Both the position numbers and the translations under genes were made by a program. DNA of 64,000 nt from a virus, in IMG/VR virus record IMGVR_UViG_3300028608_000007, positions 62,001 through 126,000 of that record. One strand, written 5' to 3'. Within the stretch, counting starts at the first letter, position 1, and each line of letters begins with the position of its first letter. Shown here piece after piece: positions 1 to 10,350 of this stretch. The notes beneath the pieces are model-generated. The model had not been told where the DNA came from, did not search any database, and saw only the letters and a list, made by a program, of their open reading frames with translations.

Positions 1-300
1 TGGTAGATGCACTTCGAACACTGTAACACCGCACTCCTTGAACTTACGCTCCAGATAGGAGCCCAAGGAGACGATGAGGTCAATCTCTTTGTGTTCTGCG
101 GCCGAGTGTAGGTTGCCGTTCACCTCCATTTGAAAATATTGCTTCCTGGTTGCAAAACCATCGGCCTTCTTGTTGTAAGAAAAGAACCCTACAGCGTCCA
201 TCCCCTGATGATTAGGGGCCTCTGCTAACAAGATGATCTTGGTGTTGTCGGTTAAAGCTAGGCCATCTCTACGCTCCACCGCTGCTTCAATGGTTGCCAT
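1..300 (-). CDS. Hypothetical protein, 3' end outside the window
   Basis: An open frame of 100 codons runs on the minus strand from an ATG at 300 to the window edge, so only the N-terminal part is present. The start is chosen because GGAG lies 8 bases upstream. A second in-frame ATG at 321 has no comparable site. The peptide begins MATIEAAVERRDG and has no signal peptide or membrane segment. I recognise no family. It is the most downstream visible gene of the left minus-strand group. Confidence 0.6.
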   Translation of the reverse strand, partial: MATIEAAVERRDGLALTDNTKIILLAEAPNHQGMDAVGFFSYNKKADGFATRKQYFQMEVNGNLHSAAEHKEIDLIVSLGSYLERKFKECGVTVFEVHLP

Positions 301-421
301 CTCGCGTACTCCATATCCCATTGATGACAAGAGAAACTCGGGGAGTTTTTCTATTGTGTTAAGTGTTGGCAGTTACACCTCGGTTTTGTAATAGGGTGCT
401 TCCTGCTCACACAATAGGGGT
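301..421. other. Intergenic stretch without a recognised gene
   Basis: About 120 bases separate the partial left-edge gene from the DUF1353 gene. On the minus strand it carries a weak hairpin (AAACTC, CCC, GAGTTT near 335-352), which may act as a short terminator or spacer. I see no convincing small gene in it. Confidence 0.4.
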
Positions 422-916
422 TTATGCCATCATTTGACTTTGAGCCCACAACGACTCTTGTTCACGTTTGGCAGGATCGTTAGATGGTTCAGTCACATTG
501 AAGGTGATCTGATACAGCTTAACCGCGTTGTAGATAGTCGCAGCGGTGACTTCTGGGACTTCGAGTACCTTCATAGCCTCGAGCAATACCAGATCCGCCT
601 GCGGCCTTGTAATGCGTTTAGGAACGCCGTCGACAGTGACCGACAGATACTCACAGAGAATGTCGTGAACTACCGCAGCCTGACCGTAAGCTCCCCATGG
701 TGGAATGATCGACCAGAACGCCCGTGGTACCGAGGCACCGTCAGTCAGATAGCCCGCAGGAACATCGACCCACTGATTGCTACCCTTAGCCCCAAGGTAA
801 TAGCGAAACCCCTTCATAACGCGCCAGTAGTCCTTACCGAGGCGTTTACTGGCTTCATGGTCGTAAGTAACCATCAGCTCAGCATCGAACTTTGTAAACC
901 CTAGCAGTTGTGTCAT
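422..916 (-). CDS. DUF1353 family protein
   Basis: The 164-residue protein has the hallmark of the DUF1353 family (Pfam PF07087): the segment VPAGYLTDGASVPR at residues 52-65, then a tryptophan/proline-rich stretch and HDILCEY at 84-90. DUF1353 proteins are common in phages and bacteria, but their biochemical role is not established. There is no signal peptide. The start codon lies one base past the stop of the 32-residue membrane protein upstream (TAACATG), suggesting translational coupling. Family assignment is from motif recognition; function is unknown. Confidence 0.75.
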   Translation of the reverse strand: MTQLLGFTKFDAELMVTYDHEASKRLGKDYWRVMKGFRYYLGAKGSNQWVDVPAGYLTDGASVPRAFWSIIPPWGAYGQAAVVHDILCEYLSVTVDGVPKRITRPQADLVLLEAMKVLEVPEVTAATIYNAVKLYQITFNVTEPSNDPAKREQESLWAQSQMMA

Positions 917-917
917 G

Positions 918-1016
918 TTAGCCCCATGCTTTATATAGCTCGTAGAGACTCCAGGTCACCACGAACGTGATAAACAAACTATGTCCCCAATAGAAGCTCA
1001 AGTCCCTTTTAGTCAT
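918..1016 (-). CDS. Small membrane protein, 32 residues
   Basis: A short frame begins with ATG at 1016, preceded by TGAGG about 9 bases upstream, and ends in TAA one base before the next start. The product starts MTKRDLSFYWGHS, followed by a hydrophobic stretch (LFITFVVTWSLY) that could span the membrane once, and ends in KAWG. Its position, ribosome binding site and tight coupling to the DUF1353 gene support a real gene. Function is unknown; many one-helix phage proteins of this size act on the host membrane, but nothing here proves that. Confidence 0.6.
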   Translation of the reverse strand: MTKRDLSFYWGHSLFITFVVTWSLYELYKAWG

Positions 1017-1055
1017 TGGAACTTACCTCAATAATTACAGACATAAGAATGGGGC

Positions 1056-1087
1056 AAAAAAAAAAAGAGGGGCCGAAGCCCCCCTCT
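1056..1087 (-). terminator. Rho-independent terminator
   Basis: Read on the minus strand, AGAGGGGGGC-TTCG-GCCCCTCT is followed by eleven T residues. It lies directly downstream of the 129-residue gene ending at 1089 and would separate it from the small membrane protein gene. Confidence 0.85.
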
Positions 1088-1088
1088 G

Positions 1089-1478
1089 TCAATGTACCGT
1101 AGTCGGCGCGTAGAACACACGTTCACCTTGGCGGTATTCCTGCAAGTGCAGGCGTTTCCACGGGATCACGTTTCCAGCTTCCATTTGCTCGAGCAACTCA
1201 GGGTTGGTGTTATGCAGCGAGATCGGATTGCCGTAAGGCTTGAGTGCCTCAACCAGCGCAGGGTCCGTCATTACTTCCAACGACACCTTGCGACGGTTCT
1301 TGACCTCACGGGAGGTCGTGATGCGATCGATGAGTCCGAGCTGTTGAAATTTGATGTTGAAATACACGTATCCACCGGACGCTTTCTTCACCGCCACATA
1401 CGGCAGGTTAGGATCGAACATTCCAGTTTCAATACCCACGGGAACTGCCACTTCACGGCGCAGACTAAGCAGGCTCAT
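1089..1478 (-). CDS. Hypothetical protein, 129 residues
   Basis: The gene starts at ATG 1478, with AAAGGTGATC about 10 bases upstream, and overlaps the last 14 bases of the dihydrofolate reductase gene. The product begins MSLLSLRREVAVPVG, is hydrophilic and mixed alpha/beta in composition, and has no signal peptide or membrane helix. I recognise no domain. It is the last gene before a strong terminator, so it is probably co-transcribed with DHFR. That does not by itself imply a role in folate metabolism. Confidence 0.65.
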   Translation of the reverse strand: MSLLSLRREVAVPVGIETGMFDPNLPYVAVKKASGGYVYFNIKFQQLGLIDRITTSREVKNRRKVSLEVMTDPALVEALKPYGNPISLHNTNPELLEQMEAGNVIPWKRLHLQEYRQGERVFYAPTTVH

Positions 1479-2058
1479 CTTTGATCACCTTTCGTTCCAA
1501 TACGTTAATGTCGAATTTAACATCCTGGGTGTGGAATGTGATATCCCACTCCAGGGGATTCCATTCGGGAAAATACGTATCGCACTGGTAAGTACCGTGG
1601 ACAGTGGTCAAGCACATCTCCTCGACCAAATCCTTTTCCAGTACCTCAGCGTAAAGCTGTGCCCCTCCAATTACCACGGGGTTGCCTAAATCAACCCCAA
1701 GTGCGCGACTCCAATTTTCCCTTACGGCATCGCAAAGCTGGAACGCATGTTCCAGATCACGAGCCACATACAGCCCGAAGCGCAGGTAGTCTCTGACGTA
1801 GTCTTTCCCCGACAATACGATCAGAGCCCGGCCTGGTAGCAACGGTTGTTTCTCACTGCCCCACGATTCATCTGCGGGGAGCTTCTTACGCGCGATCAGG
1901 GAGTCGACGGTCTTACTCCCAGCGATCACGATTTTCCCGTAGGTGTAGTTGTAGAAGTTTCTCAAGTCTTCTGGACATTCCCACGGGAGATTATTGTTGA
2001 GTCCGATGCCCCGTTCAGCATCCATCGCCGCAATCAGATTCACTTTCCGCTTGTGCAT
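1465..2058 (-). CDS. folA: Dihydrofolate reductase
   Basis: The 197-residue protein matches DHFR, which reduces dihydrofolate to tetrahydrofolate with NADPH and regenerates the cofactor consumed by thymidylate synthase. The N-terminus carries the classic pattern: NLIAAMDAERGIGLNNNLPW (substrate and Met20-loop region, residues 7-26), then PEDLRNF, then the nucleotide-binding VIAGSKTVDSL. At 197 residues it is longer than E. coli FolA (159). It overlaps the upstream gene by 44 bases. A thymidylate synthase is encoded at 26,886-28,550, so both halves of the thymidylate cycle are present. Confidence 0.93.
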   Translation of the reverse strand: MHKRKVNLIAAMDAERGIGLNNNLPWECPEDLRNFYNYTYGKIVIAGSKTVDSLIARKKLPADESWGSEKQPLLPGRALIVLSGKDYVRDYLRFGLYVARDLEHAFQLCDAVRENWSRALGVDLGNPVVIGGAQLYAEVLEKDLVEEMCLTTVHGTYQCDTYFPEWNPLEWDITFHTQDVKFDINVLERKVIKDEPA

Positions 2059-2716
2059 TCTTTAAAGCCTCGACCTGACGCTCAGGCGCGTAGTAAAAGG
2101 TAGGCGTCTCCCGGTCTTCAGAGACCAGCTCAGTCAGGAACAGTGGTTCGTTCTTCTTGAGTTCTAGACCCCAGTGTTTAGGGGAACCGCTGTAGCCGTA
2201 CTTGCTGAACATCAGAATGTCAGCAGTCAGCACAACAGGTTCATGCGGCACTTGGACGTAGTGTTTGGTAGGATCTTCTTTGCAGATCTCTATTTCATAT
2301 GGCACACGAATTTCTTTATACGCATCCCACAGTAGGTCTTTGCAGATAGCAGTCCACAGTTCCGCTTCGTTGTCACGAGCCCAGTGGAAATCTTCCACCG
2401 ATTCGTAACGTACGCAAACAGGAATGGCTTCTTCTTCACGGAGGATAGCCATCCCGCAGTACGCATCGATCTTACCGATCTCAGCAGCAGGCAGTGCGTA
2501 GTACAGGTATTCGTCAATGAACAGCATCAATTCTTTCAAGGAGTCGGAATGAGTCTTCCGGTCCATGATGGGTTTGAGGATTGCTCGAGCAACGATGCCC
2601 TCAGTTTGTTTCTTTTTAGCCATTTTCAAGGCTTTCTTCTGAACTTCCTTGAAACCATGATTCTTGTGAGTCAGGGCCAGAATCAACAGAGTATCCAGAT
2701 CGCCGAACTTTTCCAC
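2015..2716 (-). CDS. Hypothetical protein, 233 residues
   Basis: Translation probably starts at a GTG (2714-2716), with AAGGTAG 8-9 bases upstream. The product begins MEKFGDLDTLLILALTH, is hydrophilic, has a lysine-rich stretch near residues 23-37, and ends with SDCGDGC. No family is recognised. The 3' end overlaps the DHFR gene by 44 bases, so the two are translated from one message. Confidence 0.65.
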   Translation of the reverse strand: MEKFGDLDTLLILALTHKNHGFKEVQKKALKMAKKKQTEGIVARAILKPIMDRKTHSDSLKELMLFIDEYLYYALPAAEIGKIDAYCGMAILREEEAIPVCVRYESVEDFHWARDNEAELWTAICKDLLWDAYKEIRVPYEIEICKEDPTKHYVQVPHEPVVLTADILMFSKYGYSGSPKHWGLELKKNEPLFLTELVSEDRETPTFYYAPERQVEALKNAQAESESDCGDGC

Positions 2717-2764
2717 GTTTACTACCTTAATAAGTCTTAGCTCTTCTAAGAGCGGGAGTTAGAG

Positions 2765-2783
2765 TGGGGCCCCAAAGGACCCC
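2765..2783 (-). terminator. GC-rich hairpin, possible terminator
   Basis: On the minus strand GGGGTCC-TTTG-GGGCCCC can form a 7-bp stem just after the DHH phosphoesterase stop. The T-tract is poor, so termination may be partial. Confidence 0.45.
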
Positions 2784-2793
2784 GTGGTATTAC

Positions 2794-3771
2794 CTAGATC
2801 TTTGCCAGCCAGTGATCACGAGGAACACGGACCGACGCCGAGTTGGTGTGGCCACCACCGCCCAGTGCTGTTGCGATTGCTTCGCAGTCGGCAGCATTAG
2901 GGTTGTCGCGGCTCGAGTTAAAACGGAACACACGTGCGTCTGCCGTATCGAAGTAACTCATCACCAAGGAGTGTTCCGTGGTGTAACGATCGTTCAGCGC
3001 ACTGTACAGCGGTTTCGGTGCATTGAACATCGGTACATCGATCAGGACGATAGGTTCAGAACCATCGACCGTTTCAATAGTACCTGTGAAGTTACGACGA
3101 GTTTCACGAGCGTACCAATCCAGCAGGTTGTTGTCGCTACGTTCCAGCACTTCCCCTGCATCAATCAGGTTCTGCGCAGGCAACAGCGACAGGGCTTCCC
3201 ACTGGAGCAGATCCGCTTCGGTATTGCTGGTCAGGAATGCAGCACAAGCACGGCTGTACCTGCGACTACCCGGAACCTTGAAACGGAACAGGTCGGCATC
3301 ACCCGACATGGTTACGATGGTTGGTTCTGGAGCAGACGCGCCGTTGAAGAACTTCCACGCCAGTTGAGCACCGGATTCGTAGATGTCTACGTACAGCTTG
3401 AGGTTTGGTGGATTCACCTCGTAAGGCATTGCGCCTTCGTAAGGTTTACCCATGTCCTCGGCGATGTTGAACGCCTGCTGAGCAGCGCTGGTTTCGCTGT
3501 TCAACGCGGTGTACATCTTTTCAGTGGTCTTGTGGTGGTCAATGACGATCACCAGTTCAGCCACTTTACACAGTTCCCGCAACACCGAGATCGGGTAGGA
3601 GAAGTCCAGGATGTAAAGGATCTCGCCCCGCTCAATCTTCGGTGGAGCTTCGCCATATTCGGCGGACACGAAAGTTGCATGGGGGAGCCGTTGATGAGCA
3701 ACCCAAGCGGCTGTGATCCCATCAACGCAGTTCCGGTGGTAGACCACCGTTGTTTTTGCTGGTTCAGTCAT
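2794..3771 (-). CDS. DHH/DHHA1 family phosphoesterase
   Basis: The 325-residue protein has the DHH phosphoesterase motifs in order: CVDGITAAW with D17, LYILDFS with D56, VIVIDHHKT with D78-H79-H80, a later SGDAD, and a C-terminal DHHA1-type GGGGHTNSAS near the end. Family members include RecJ, the oligoribonucleases NrnA/NrnB and cyclic-dinucleotide phosphodiesterases; the compact size fits the NrnA/NrnB-like group. The start at 3771 is chosen because AGGAGGGG lies 2-9 bases upstream and fits the 16-base gap after the preceding gene; a longer frame to 3834 would overlap that gene. Possible roles are nucleotide recycling or degradation of signalling dinucleotides. The exact substrate cannot be read from sequence. 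Confidence 0.85.
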   Translation of the reverse strand: MTEPAKTTVVYHRNCVDGITAAWVAHQRLPHATFVSAEYGEAPPKIERGEILYILDFSYPISVLRELCKVAELVIVIDHHKTTEKMYTALNSETSAAQQAFNIAEDMGKPYEGAMPYEVNPPNLKLYVDIYESGAQLAWKFFNGASAPEPTIVTMSGDADLFRFKVPGSRRYSRACAAFLTSNTEADLLQWEALSLLPAQNLIDAGEVLERSDNNLLDWYARETRRNFTGTIETVDGSEPIVLIDVPMFNAPKPLYSALNDRYTTEHSLVMSYFDTADARVFRFNSSRDNPNAADCEAIATALGGGGHTNSASVRVPRDHWLAKI

Positions 3772-3787
3772 ATCCCCTCCTAGGGAT

Positions 3788-4279
3788 TCAAAGATCGACG
3801 TCCTTCCACTCACGAGTAATTCCCCCGATTTCATGATCTGAAATGACGTACATCACTGAGATATCCGCCTTTGTTGGATGGTGGAAGCCAAACAAGAAGT
3901 ACGGACTTTCACTCATATACACCAGAGTATCCCCATACTGCGGGGTCCTCCGGGCAACCTCAACGCCAATAATGCGTTCAGGCCACTGTTGGTGATGAAA
4001 CTGACCTACTGTGCAATCCACGGCGTGTTGGCCCAACTCTGGTAACGGCGCTTGGTCACCGCAGTCAGCAAAGAACACAGGACGGTTGTCAGGAGTTACA
4101 TAGCCAAACTCAATGTTGGGAATGGACAACGCTCCCGCCAAAGTGTCTTGGGCTTCCTGAAAACTATCGTGAACGTCACCTGGTTGACGGATCAAGCGTT
4201 TTGTGGTTGTTCGCACAGGATTGCATGCCCCATCGGATAGGCCTCTATATAGGCAGTTAACAGTTTGAGCCACAACCAC
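3788..4279 (-). CDS. Hypothetical protein, start uncertain
   Basis: The frame is open from a GTG at 4279, but that start has no clear ribosome binding site and overlaps the upstream gene by 88 bases. A TTG near 4195, overlapping the upstream stop (TTGA), is an alternative and would give about 135 residues. The C-terminal part contains ESPYFLFGFHHPTKADIS and is soluble. No family is recognised. The next gene, the DHH phosphoesterase, starts 16 bases after its stop. Confidence 0.55.
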   Translation of the reverse strand: MVVAQTVNCLYRGLSDGACNPVRTTTKRLIRQPGDVHDSFQEAQDTLAGALSIPNIEFGYVTPDNRPVFFADCGDQAPLPELGQHAVDCTVGQFHHQQWPERIIGVEVARRTPQYGDTLVYMSESPYFLFGFHHPTKADISVMYVISDHEIGGITREWKDVDL

Positions 4280-4611
4280 GGGTTATCAAACCCAGGACTG
4301 TAGCCTGCACCACCCGGTGCTGGAAACTGCGTTTTGACCCTGAGGAATTCCTCGTACAGGTCTTTGCGGTACTCCAAGAAGATCGTCTTCGAAGCCCGGT
4401 GGAAATGAATCTCCAGACCGGTAGCCTCAATCCGCTTGAAGTACAGCGTGTACTCCTTACCATCAACTGTCACGGTGCCACTGTGCACGTGCTGATCCCG
4501 GAAGCGTGGGATCAGAAGTTTCTGGATGAGTTGTGAAAACAGAAACGAGGTTGCCGACGTTAGAGTTTCATGGGTTTGCATGGCACGTTCCATCAGGTAT
4601 ACGTTTGTCAT
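4192..4611 (-). CDS. Hypothetical protein, 139 residues
   Basis: The start at 4611 follows AAGGGGAA at a good distance; a longer frame to 4659 would lack this site. The product begins MTNVYLMERAMQTHE, is soluble, and has aromatic and basic stretches such as KEYTLYFKR. It overlaps the upstream metallophosphoesterase-like gene by 44 bases. I checked whether it continues that truncated enzyme by frameshift; it has no GNH or other metallophosphoesterase motif, so it appears unrelated. Confidence 0.6.
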   Translation of the reverse strand: MTNVYLMERAMQTHETLTSATSFLFSQLIQKLLIPRFRDQHVHSGTVTVDGKEYTLYFKRIEATGLEIHFHRASKTIFLEYRKDLYEEFLRVKTQFPAPGGAGYSPGFDNPWLWLKLLTAYIEAYPMGHAILCEQPQNA

Positions 4612-4899
4612 TCTTCGGTTCCCCTTGCATGGCGGAGCGATCAAAGAAATCGCCCCCAATGAATGGTACTACCGCTCCAGACAGCACGCCGTCCAGCAAG
4701 TTCTTGTATGCTGGCAGACGCTCCTTGAAGGTTCGAACTCGGGTAGCGCCACCACTTCTTCCGATGTGGTAATCCGAAATCACTACCGTACCTGCCGGAT
4801 CAAAGAAGTCAGCTTCGACATCAATGACCCGACTTTCCCTTGCAAACGGCATGGGTTGTTTATTACGACCTCCCATGTAAACCTTTTTCTTCTTCATCA

Positions 4900-4900
<1 letters not shown>
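4568..4900 (-). CDS. Short metallophosphoesterase-like protein (N-terminal half only)
   Basis: The 110-residue product has two elements typical of calcineurin-like phosphoesterases: ISDYHIG (D43, H45) and FIGGDFFDRS (D84, D87, R88). In complete enzymes these are motifs I and II and are followed by GNH and later histidines. Here the protein ends about 20 residues after motif II, so the second half of the metal site is missing. It starts at the last base of the ligase stop (TAATG), so the two are coupled. It may be a degenerate remnant or a shortened protein with another role. The assignment rests on the two motifs only. Confidence 0.5.
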
Positions 4901-6986
<2,086 letters not shown>

Positions 6987-6999
6987 AACCCCTTGGTAC

Positions 7000-8187
7000 T
7001 TATTTGACCAGGTTAGCGCCGCCGAGGTAATCAGCATCGAAGTCAGCGTTACTGGCATCGAGTTTCAGACGGGTGACGCGTTCGAACATGGTGGAGTGGA
7101 AGTAACGTGGTTCGCTACCGTAGCTGTCCAGACGAACCGGTTCGAACGGATCGTACTTGGAGAAGCTCAGTTGCAGAGCCAGCAGGTCGCCTTTCGGAGA
7201 CGCGTTGTGGCCACGGCCGCCGTAGCCGTAATCGCGCTCGTTGAAGTAGTTCTTGACCCCGACTTCGAGCACGATGATGTGTTCTTCTGGGTTCAGGATC
7301 GAACGCAGTACATCACCACGCTTGAGTTCTTCCACCGGCAGAGTCGCAGCAATGCGGTCAGCCAGTTCCAGAGTAGCCTCGAAACTGCTGGCTTTCTGGA
7401 AGTCGCGAGCCTTCTTCTCAACCGAGTCGAAGTCGAACGGCTGGATCAGGATACCGTTGAAGCCAGCGTACCGCTCTGGTTGGTCTACGTCGTACACATC
7501 GTAGTGGAACGGATGTGCGTGTTGCGGGAAGTAGACCCCGTTCTTCTGGTTGAAGTCAAAGGCCTTGGTGACTGCCTTGACATCACCATTGATCCAGACC
7601 ATCGCGGTCATTTCGACGCCGAAGTAGCGCGCCCAGCGAACCAGCGACTTGTTACGGCTACCACCAGCGTGGTAGTTTTCAGCGGTCCAGATCTGACCCT
7701 TGGCAACCTCGATGGTGCGCAGAGCATCGAGGGACTGACCAACGATCAGCTTGGCGGTTTCGACTTCGTGCAGGTTGGACAAGGCTTCGGTCTCGGCTTT
7801 CGGATTGACTTCGTTCAGTGCGGTGTAGCCACCCAGTTCTGCACGGGTGGGGTGATGCAGCGCTGGGTTGTGTTCTGCCGCTGCTTTGTCAGCAGGGCGA
7901 GCCATGGCGCCAGCTTGTGGACGGTGAGCAGCGAGCTTGGCCAGGTCAGTCAGGTTTTCACCATCTTTGACCTGAACCGGTTCAGGACCTTTCGGTTGAG
8001 CGCCGGTGGCGCCAGCAGCCGCTTCGGATTTCAGCTTGTCCTCGGCAATCTGTGCAGCAGTGCGACGGGTGCGAGGTTTCTTTTCAGCAGCAGGTTTCTT
8101 GGCCGCAGGTTTGGTAGCCGGTTTTGCAGCAGCTTTAGTGGCTGGCTTGGCGGCAGGGGTTTTAGCGGCGGTATCTTTAGTAGCCAT
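7000..8187 (-). CDS. Unknown protein with histone-H1-like Lys/Ala/Pro-rich N-terminus
   Basis: The first 45 or so residues are repetitive and strongly basic (units such as AAKPATK, KPAAKKP, then KPRTRRTAAQIAEDK), like bacterial histone-H1-like or AlgP-type tails that bind DNA. The remaining 350 residues form a globular region rich in aromatic residues (HPFHYDVYDVDQPERY, YFNERDYGYGGRG) that I cannot assign. The start at 8187 has AAGGAA 8 bases upstream; the ATG nine bases earlier is too close to that site. It is followed by a strong terminator and preceded by a small gene 13 bases upstream. A DNA-binding or virion-packaged role is plausible but inferred from composition only. Confidence 0.7.
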   Translation of the reverse strand: MATKDTAAKTPAAKPATKAAAKPATKPAAKKPAAEKKPRTRRTAAQIAEDKLKSEAAAGATGAQPKGPEPVQVKDGENLTDLAKLAAHRPQAGAMARPADKAAAEHNPALHHPTRAELGGYTALNEVNPKAETEALSNLHEVETAKLIVGQSLDALRTIEVAKGQIWTAENYHAGGSRNKSLVRWARYFGVEMTAMVWINGDVKAVTKAFDFNQKNGVYFPQHAHPFHYDVYDVDQPERYAGFNGILIQPFDFDSVEKKARDFQKASSFEATLELADRIAATLPVEELKRGDVLRSILNPEEHIIVLEVGVKNYFNERDYGYGGRGHNASPKGDLLALQLSFSKYDPFEPVRLDSYGSEPRYFHSTMFERVTRLKLDASNADFDADYLGGANLVK

Positions 8188-8200
8188 CGTAGGCATTTCC

Positions 8201-8452
8201 TTACTGGTGTGGGTAGTGGTACATGTTGCGGACAGTGGAGACTTGATGATTCAGTTCCATGCCCAAGTATTGTTGGTGAATCGTTTGGTCAGCTTGGGAA
8301 AGCAGACTCAGAGCTTGACAGGCTTCTGTTGCGGTGTTAGGTGGGAAGAGCATGATAGCTTTCCCGGCTTTCGTGGTGAAACGGGTTTGCGGATAGAGCC
8401 TTACCAACAAGTCTACCGCATCTCGTACTTGTGTGGTGTCAAGCATTGGCAT
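8201..8452 (-). CDS. Hypothetical protein, 83 residues
   Basis: The gene begins at ATG 8452 with AAGGAG 8 bases upstream. The product starts MPMLDTTQVRDAVDLL, looks helical and soluble, and has no recognised domain. It sits 13 bases before the histone-like-tail gene and is probably co-transcribed with it. Confidence 0.65.
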   Translation of the reverse strand: MPMLDTTQVRDAVDLLVRLYPQTRFTTKAGKAIMLFPPNTATEACQALSLLSQADQTIHQQYLGMELNHQVSTVRNMYHYPHQ

Positions 8453-8480
8453 GGATTACTCTCCTTAGAGCAGATGCCAT

Positions 8481-8515
8481 AAGGATGGGAATAAAAGCCC
8501 CCATCCTTATTCTTT
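8481..8515. terminator. Hairpin terminator region
   Basis: AAGGATGGG pairs with CCCATCCTT around a short loop. T-rich sequence (ATTCTTTTT) follows on the plus strand, and TTATGGC follows on the minus strand. It lies after the 468-residue gene ending at 8565 and before the next minus-strand start. Confidence 0.6.
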
Positions 8516-8564
8516 TTATAGAACAGGTTTATTTAGGCAATTGATAGCCCAAGGGTGTTAGGTT

Positions 8565-9971
8565 TTACTTGCGCAGCTTAGGGTCCCATTGAGTACCCTC
8601 GAGAAGGTAGTCCAGTTTCCCATCGGCTGCTTCTTGCATAGCTTGTTCAGCATCAGCGATTTCTTCCGGTGTAGCAACAACAGGCGGGAGCCCTACATCA
8701 CTGATATCTTCCAGATCGCCCAAGCTTTCTCTCCTGATTCTGCGCTTAACACGCTCAGCCAGTCCAGGATCAACGTTCTCCGCCAGAAGTTGATCGATCG
8801 TAACTTGTTGCTCAGGAGTAGGTTGCGGTAGACGTCCTTCGTACGGATCGCCGTATTTCTCCCAGTGTTCCCGAAGAGGGTTCTTGCTGTGATCCAGCTT
8901 GTAACCATCGCCCGGCTTCGATACGTGTGGGGGAAACTCGTAATCGTCAGGGATAACCCGTACTTCTACGCCTTTGTCCACGATCTGACCCTCAAGTGGT
9001 TTCTCTTTGGGTTCACCCAGGTGGTACTCGACATTTCCTTCACTATCCAGAGACTCACGGATCAGAATCCCGTAGTTTCGACGGTTCAGGTTCTCGTCCA
9101 AATCCATCACTGGGGAAACGACTTCACCCTCGATCGGTACATTGCGCTTGGAGAGAGCAGCAACTTTGAAGAGGTCGAGCATTCCGTTTTCACCGAGCAA
9201 CCCGGACTTCTGCATGATGCGATCCACTTCACCGTCGAGGTGTTCCCCTTCGATACCATAGACCTCAGGACACAGGTTGGTCTCAGGGATTGGGTCATGT
9301 GGGATGTAATCCCCTTTCACCGGTCCCGTCAGGATGCTCATGAAGTCAATGTCACGTAGATCACGCTTGACGCCGTCTTCACCCACAGCGTAGGCAGTGA
9401 CCTTTGGGAGGAATTCCCCACCTTTGATAGTGCGGTCGAGAGCGCCTTCTTCGTAATGTTTCAGACGATCCATAGAACCCGGTGCGTAGATATTCCGCGC
9501 ATCCCGCAAACGCATGGCAGGTAACGTACGTAGACTCACGTTACTGGACTCGGTAATGTACCCCGCTTCTTTCAACTTGTCGTACTGGTGTTGGGCGAAG
9601 ATGTAGTGATCTTCGTGGGTTTCAGGGATGATCGGAACCATGCGATCTGGCGGTACTACGGAATAACCGCTGATAGGACTAGCGAAGATGCCGCTGTACA
9701 CATCAGACGGACCGCCACGCAGCAACGCCACTTGGTCGTATTGGTTTTGGGAAATCAGACCTTGGTCCAACCATTCCTTCAACATCGGGTCAGGAGTGTG
9801 GTTCTCCCGCCGTTTGTTGATGTAGGAGTCGATAAGCTTGAACTCCTCGCGCATGGCGTAATCGTTGTACCAGAAGAAGTAGTCGTCCAGCACCTGAGTC
9901 AGAATGTGATCTGGCAGGCCGGTCATGTTGAATGGATCGAACTTTGGAATTTGGTGAGCACCGATTTTCAT
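8565..9971 (-). CDS. Hypothetical protein, 468 residues, with FDPFN-GLPDH motif
   Basis: The start at 9971 has AAGGAG at a standard distance. The protein is acidic and soluble. Residues 11-23 read FDPFNMTGLPDHI, and nearly the same motif occurs in the next gene upstream (FDPFNQSGLPDHI). The C-terminal third has charged helices (AERVKRRIRRESLGDLEDI, EEIADAEQAMQEAADG). No domain family is recognised. The shared motif with its neighbour suggests a duplication or a common binding partner. Confidence 0.7.
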   Translation of the reverse strand: MKIGAHQIPKFDPFNMTGLPDHILTQVLDDYFFWYNDYAMREEFKLIDSYINKRRENHTPDPMLKEWLDQGLISQNQYDQVALLRGGPSDVYSGIFASPISGYSVVPPDRMVPIIPETHEDHYIFAQHQYDKLKEAGYITESSNVSLRTLPAMRLRDARNIYAPGSMDRLKHYEEGALDRTIKGGEFLPKVTAYAVGEDGVKRDLRDIDFMSILTGPVKGDYIPHDPIPETNLCPEVYGIEGEHLDGEVDRIMQKSGLLGENGMLDLFKVAALSKRNVPIEGEVVSPVMDLDENLNRRNYGILIRESLDSEGNVEYHLGEPKEKPLEGQIVDKGVEVRVIPDDYEFPPHVSKPGDGYKLDHSKNPLREHWEKYGDPYEGRLPQPTPEQQVTIDQLLAENVDPGLAERVKRRIRRESLGDLEDISDVGLPPVVATPEEIADAEQAMQEAADGKLDYLLEGTQWDPKLRK

Positions 9972-9999
9972 TATAGATCTCCTTAGACCTTAAGTTTAG

Positions 10000-10350
10000 T
10001 TAGCCGATGATAGCGCCGAAGCGGATCTCACCGTCTTTGGTGTTTTCGTTAACCCAGTTCTGAATGAACTGGCGTTCTTGATCCACGAGGAAGTCGTAGA
10101 CTACAGCGCGTTCGATATGGTCAGGCAAACCCGATTGGTTGAACGGGTCAAACCCAACCATTACCACACGAGTAACAACGTTACGCATGGGCTTGTGCTG
10201 GTTCTTGGTGCGCTTGAATTGAACACCCTTGATTTCAGGGATTTCGATTCCAGCTTCGCGGAACTCTCGAGCTTTGCGTTCGATGTAAGCTTTGTCAGGT
10301 GGGAACCCTGGATTGTAGACCCCACCTTTCCAGCCGCGTACATTAGACAT
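10000..10350 (-). CDS. Hypothetical protein, 116 residues, shares motif with neighbour
   Basis: The start at 10350 follows CAGGAG and overlaps the end of the upstream gene by 8 bases. The N-terminus is basic (YIERKAREFREAG). The C-terminal half contains FDPFNQSGLPDHIERAV, the counterpart of the N-terminus of the 468-residue protein downstream. Function is unknown. Confidence 0.65.
   Translation of the reverse strand: MSNVRGWKGGVYNPGFPPDKAYIERKAREFREAGIEIPEIKGVQFKRTKNQHKPMRNVVTRVVMVGFDPFNQSGLPDHIERAVVYDFLVDQERQFIQNWVNENTKDGEIRFGAIIG

Noticed and set aside
8020-8190. Low-complexity repeat as a DNA repeat element
   Set aside because: The repeats are in frame and encode the Lys/Ala/Pro tail; they are protein-coding and not an independent DNA repeat.
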